Assembly (NCBI RefSeq): GCF_016056295.1
Contig: NZ_JAECZB010000009.1
Coordinates: 1-64,000 of the forward strand
Direction of reading: 5' to 3'
DNA: 64,000 nucleotides
Origin: Atlanticothrix silvestris CENA357
GTDB lineage: Bacteria; Cyanobacteriota; Cyanobacteriia; Cyanobacteriales; Nostocaceae
Of this stretch, positions 61,476-64,000 are shown in pieces; position 1 is the first letter of the stretch; each line of letters starts with the position of its first letter. The position numbers were made by a program, and so were the translations under genes. The notes beneath the pieces were generated by a model, which did not search any database, was not told where the DNA came from, and saw nothing but the letters and a program-made list of their open reading frames with translations.

Positions 61476-61749
61476 TAAAGAAGGCAGAAGGCACAAAGTA
61501 ATAAAGCTTACTATATGAGCTTTTTAACTTTTTTCTAATGAATAGTTTTTTTGCTACTCTGCACTTATGGCATTAATTAGGATTGGGAATACAGAATAGC
61601 ACTTTTGCAAGTGAATCAAAGATTACCTCAGCTGGCCGATGCAATAAGTGATGGGCAACATCAAAATTCAAGAGTAACCATCAAAATTTTGATGAATTTT
61701 GCCGACTTTACTTAGAAACATCATCTACCGGAGTGAAACAAATCAGGCT

Positions 61750-62895
61750 ATGACAACCAATCATCTACTAGAAATTAACCAATACGGTCAAAGTATCTGG
61801 ATGGATAATTTGAGCCGTGACATTATTCAATCAGGCGAACTTAAAGACTTGGTTGAAAATCAAGGTATCTCTGGAATTACTTCCAATCCAGCTATTTTTG
61901 AAAAAGCGATCGCAAATAATGTGATTTACGATGCTGATATCGAAGCAGGAATTCGGGCTGGATTACCAATATACAAAATTTATGAATCCCTAGTTTTTGC
62001 AGATATCCGCAATGCCTGCGACATCTTGCGCCCCGTATATGAAGCCTCGAATAGGCTAGATGGTTATGTGAGCATGGAAGTCCCACCAACCATCGCCCAC
62101 GACACCCAAGCGACAATCAACGAAGCTCGTCGCTATTTCCAAGAAATTGGCCGGGAAAATCTGATGATTAAAATTCCTGGTACAGAAGCTGGTTTGCCAG
62201 CAGTCGAACAGGTAATAGCCGAAGGCATGAATGTTAATATTACGCTGTTGTTTTCTGTACAAAGCTACATCAACACAGCTTGGGCTTATATTCGTGGCTT
62301 AGAAAAACGAGTAGCACAGGGTCAAGATATTAGCAAAATTGCTTCCGTTGCTAGCTTTTTCCTCAGCCGAATTGATAGCAATATTGATGCCAAAATCGAT
62401 GCTAAGTTAAAGAAGGGCGTTGATGATATTAACTTAGAAGCAAAGCTGAGGGCTGTTAAAGGAAAAGTGGCGATCGCTAACGCTAAGATAGCTTACCAAG
62501 AATACGAGAAAATCATCGCAAGCGATCGTTGGCAAGCTTTAGCAGCAAAAGGAGCCAAAGTACAACGGTTACTTTGGGCTAGTACCAGCACCAAAGACCC
62601 CAATTACAGCGATGTAATGTATGTCGATCAGTTGATTGGCCCTGATACCGTTAACACCCTACCACCCGCGACAATTAAAGCTTGTGCCGATCACTGCGAT
62701 GTCGCTAATCGCGTCAAAACAAATGTCGAGGAAGCTTACCAACTGATAGAAAGTCTAAAAGATCCTGACATCAATATCGATATTGATGTCGTGATGGAAG
62801 AATTACTAGTTGAAGGTATTGACAAATTCATCAAGCCTTTCGAGTCCTTGATGAACTCTTTGGAAAACAAAGTCAAGCTATTGTCGCCAGTATAG
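61750..62895 (+). CDS. tal: Transaldolase
   Basis: This 381-residue enzyme exchanges a dihydroxyacetone unit between sedoheptulose 7-phosphate and erythrose 4-phosphate in the pentose phosphate pathway. The N-terminus MTTNHLLEINQYGQSIWMDN matches cyanobacterial Tal, and the Schiff-base lysine is in ENLMIKIPGTEAG. The upstream in-frame ATG at 61699 would add a non-conserved leader, so 61750 was chosen. It is 274 bp after fbp and before zwf. Confidence 0.95.
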   Translation: MTTNHLLEINQYGQSIWMDNLSRDIIQSGELKDLVENQGISGITSNPAIFEKAIANNVIYDADIEAGIRAGLPIYKIYESLVFADIRNACDILRPVYEASNRLDGYVSMEVPPTIAHDTQATINEARRYFQEIGRENLMIKIPGTEAGLPAVEQVIAEGMNVNITLLFSVQSYINTAWAYIRGLEKRVAQGQDISKIASVASFFLSRIDSNIDAKIDAKLKKGVDDINLEAKLRAVKGKVAIANAKIAYQEYEKIIASDRWQALAAKGAKVQRLLWASTSTKDPNYSDVMYVDQLIGPDTVNTLPPATIKACADHCDVANRVKTNVEEAYQLIESLKDPDINIDIDVVMEELLVEGIDKFIKPFESLMNSLENKVKLLSPV

Positions 62896-63119
62896 GGACT
62901 GGGAACTAGGGACAAGAAGAGCAGGGGGAGCAGGGGGACGTTTGGGAAGTAGAAGGAGAAAAATTCCATATACCACTGACCACTGACCCTTCGGGTTCGC
63001 AGTCACCTGCGGAGGGAAACCCTCCCGCAGCGCTGCCTCACCACTGACCACTGACTCATATCTAATCCTTAGTGCCCCGTACCCAATCCCAAACCCCAAA
63101 TCCCAAATCCAAAATTGTT
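62896..63119. repeat. tal-zwf spacer: STRR interrupted by a hairpin element
   Basis: CCACTGA CCACTGA (62973-62986) and CCACTGA CCACTGA (63041-63054) are split by a 54-bp insertion (62987-63040). The insertion includes a GC-rich hairpin CTGCGGAGGG-AAA-CCCTCCCGCAG. A GAGCAGGGG repeat precedes it at 62920-62940, and tandem CCCAAAT/CCCAAAC words follow. No gene is present. Confidence 0.85.
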
Positions 63120-64000
63120 ATGGTTAGTCTGCTAGAAAATCCCTTGCGTGTTGGTCTGCAACAGCAAGGGATGCCCGAACCCCAGATCATAGTCATCTTT
63201 GGCGCTTCTGGTGATCTTACCTGGCGCAAACTAGTGCCAGCACTTTACAAATTGCGGCGAGAACGGCGCATTCCACCAGAAACTACAATTGTCGGTGTAG
63301 CACGTCGAGAGTGGAGCCACGAATACTTCCGCGAACAAATGCAAAAGGGCATGGAAGAGGCTCATCCTAATGTCGATTTGGGGGAACTTTGGCAAGACTT
63401 CTCTCAAGGACTGTTCTACTGTCCTGGAGACATAGACAACCCCGATAGCTACCAAAAACTGAAAAATTTGCTCACTGAATTAGACGAGAAACGGGGCACG
63501 CGGGGAAACCGGATGTTCTACCTCTCGGTTGCTCCGTCATTCTTTCCTGAAGCAATTAAACAGTTGGGAAGCGCCGGGATGCTGGACGATCCCTACAAAC
63601 ATCGTCTGGTAATTGAAAAACCCTTTGGTCGAGACTTGGCTTCTGCCCAGAATCTTAACCAAGTGGTGCAGAAATTTTGTAAAGAAAACCAAGTCTATCG
63701 CATCGACCACTACTTGGGTAAAGAGACAGTCCAGAACTTGCTGGTGTTTCGCTTTGCCAATGCGATTTTTGAACCTTTGTGGAATCGTCGCTTTGTTGAC
63801 CACGTACAAATTACCGTGGCAGAAACCGTAGGCGTGGAAGATCGGGCTGGATATTATGAATCAGCCGGCGCACTCCGGGATATGTTGCAAAATCACCTTA
63901 TGCAACTTTACTGCTTGACGGCAATGGAAGCACCCAACTCGATGGATGCCGACAGCATCCGCACGGAAAAAGTTAAGGTACTCCAAGCTACACGTTTGGC
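63120..64000 (+). CDS. zwf: Glucose-6-phosphate 1-dehydrogenase, cut by window edge
   Basis: The first 293 codons are present; the gene runs off the right edge. The enzyme oxidises glucose 6-phosphate to the lactone with NADP, feeding reductant to heterocysts and dark metabolism. NADP-binding [20 protein letters not shown], substrate-site [10 protein letters not shown] and catalytic RIDHYLGKE are all seen. The start ATG spans 63120-63122. In relatives opcA follows, but it would lie outside. Confidence 0.96.
   Translation, partial: MVSLLENPLRVGLQQQGMPEPQIIVIFGASGDLTWRKLVPALYKLRRERRIPPETTIVGVARREWSHEYFREQMQKGMEEAHPNVDLGELWQDFSQGLFYCPGDIDNPDSYQKLKNLLTELDEKRGTRGNRMFYLSVAPSFFPEAIKQLGSAGMLDDPYKHRLVIEKPFGRDLASAQNLNQVVQKFCKENQVYRIDHYLGKETVQNLLVFRFANAIFEPLWNRRFVDHVQITVAETVGVEDRAGYYESAGALRDMLQNHLMQLYCLTAMEAPNSMDADSIRTEKVKVLQATRL

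Overview
The window reads as a chromosomal segment of a filamentous, probably heterocyst-forming cyanobacterium (Nostocales). Evidence: HIP1 octamers (GCGATCGC) recur in genes and spacers; 7-bp short tandem repeats (GTCAGTA, CCACTGA, TGACAAC types) lie between genes; the rRNA spacer carries tRNA-Ile and tRNA-Ala; there is a kaiA-kaiB-kaiC-tolC block, an fbp-tal-zwf block, a Ycf20-like protein, D-glycerate 3-kinase of the photorespiratory type, a delta-9 desaturase and the arginine enzyme AgrE/ArgZ. Assignment below order level is not possible from the sequence alone.

Layout. 1-4.93 kb: an rRNA operon on the minus strand (16S, tRNA-Ile, tRNA-Ala, 23S cut by the left edge) with a near-consensus promoter and two boxA antiterminators. 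5.0-12.2 kb: glyQ, comEC, a ROK kinase/S4-protein pair and two small conserved genes. 12.5-21.7 kb: the circadian clock block, with a TolC-like outer membrane protein after kaiC and a large divergent hybrid histidine kinase upstream of kaiA. 21.7-26.4 kb: a GT39-type membrane glycosyltransferase, a lipoprotein, Ycf20-like protein and glycerate 3-kinase.

26.5-42.3 kb is an accessory region almost entirely on the minus strand: a peptide/siderophore-type ABC exporter, GT2 glycosyltransferases, a CDP-sugar set (glucose-1-phosphate cytidylyltransferase, epimerase, two C-methyltransferases), an SDR and further methyl- and glycosyltransferases. Spacers here are long, AT-rich and filled with repeats. 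They hold MITE-like elements, decayed gene fragments, reciprocal remnants of an ABC/GT gene pair, and three copies of an 11-bp-phased TTGCA array that may be a shared regulator site.

43-51 kb: desC with a divergent TetR-type regulator whose C-terminal half looks like a dead tyrosine recombinase, with two matching operator-like palindromes between them; then a Nudix hydrolase, a Tat-exported PhoX-like protein, a frameshifted GNAT gene, agrE, a DUF2085 protein and a short DUF2887 remnant. 51-59.4 kb: Uma2 nuclease-like protein, TAXI binding protein, cell wall amidase, pyrG, a duplicated-domain protein, a PD-(D/E)XK-like protein and a second ROK kinase. 59.7-64 kb: an RRM RNA-binding protein with a structured leader, then fbp, tal and zwf (cut by the right edge), the Calvin/oxidative pentose phosphate block.
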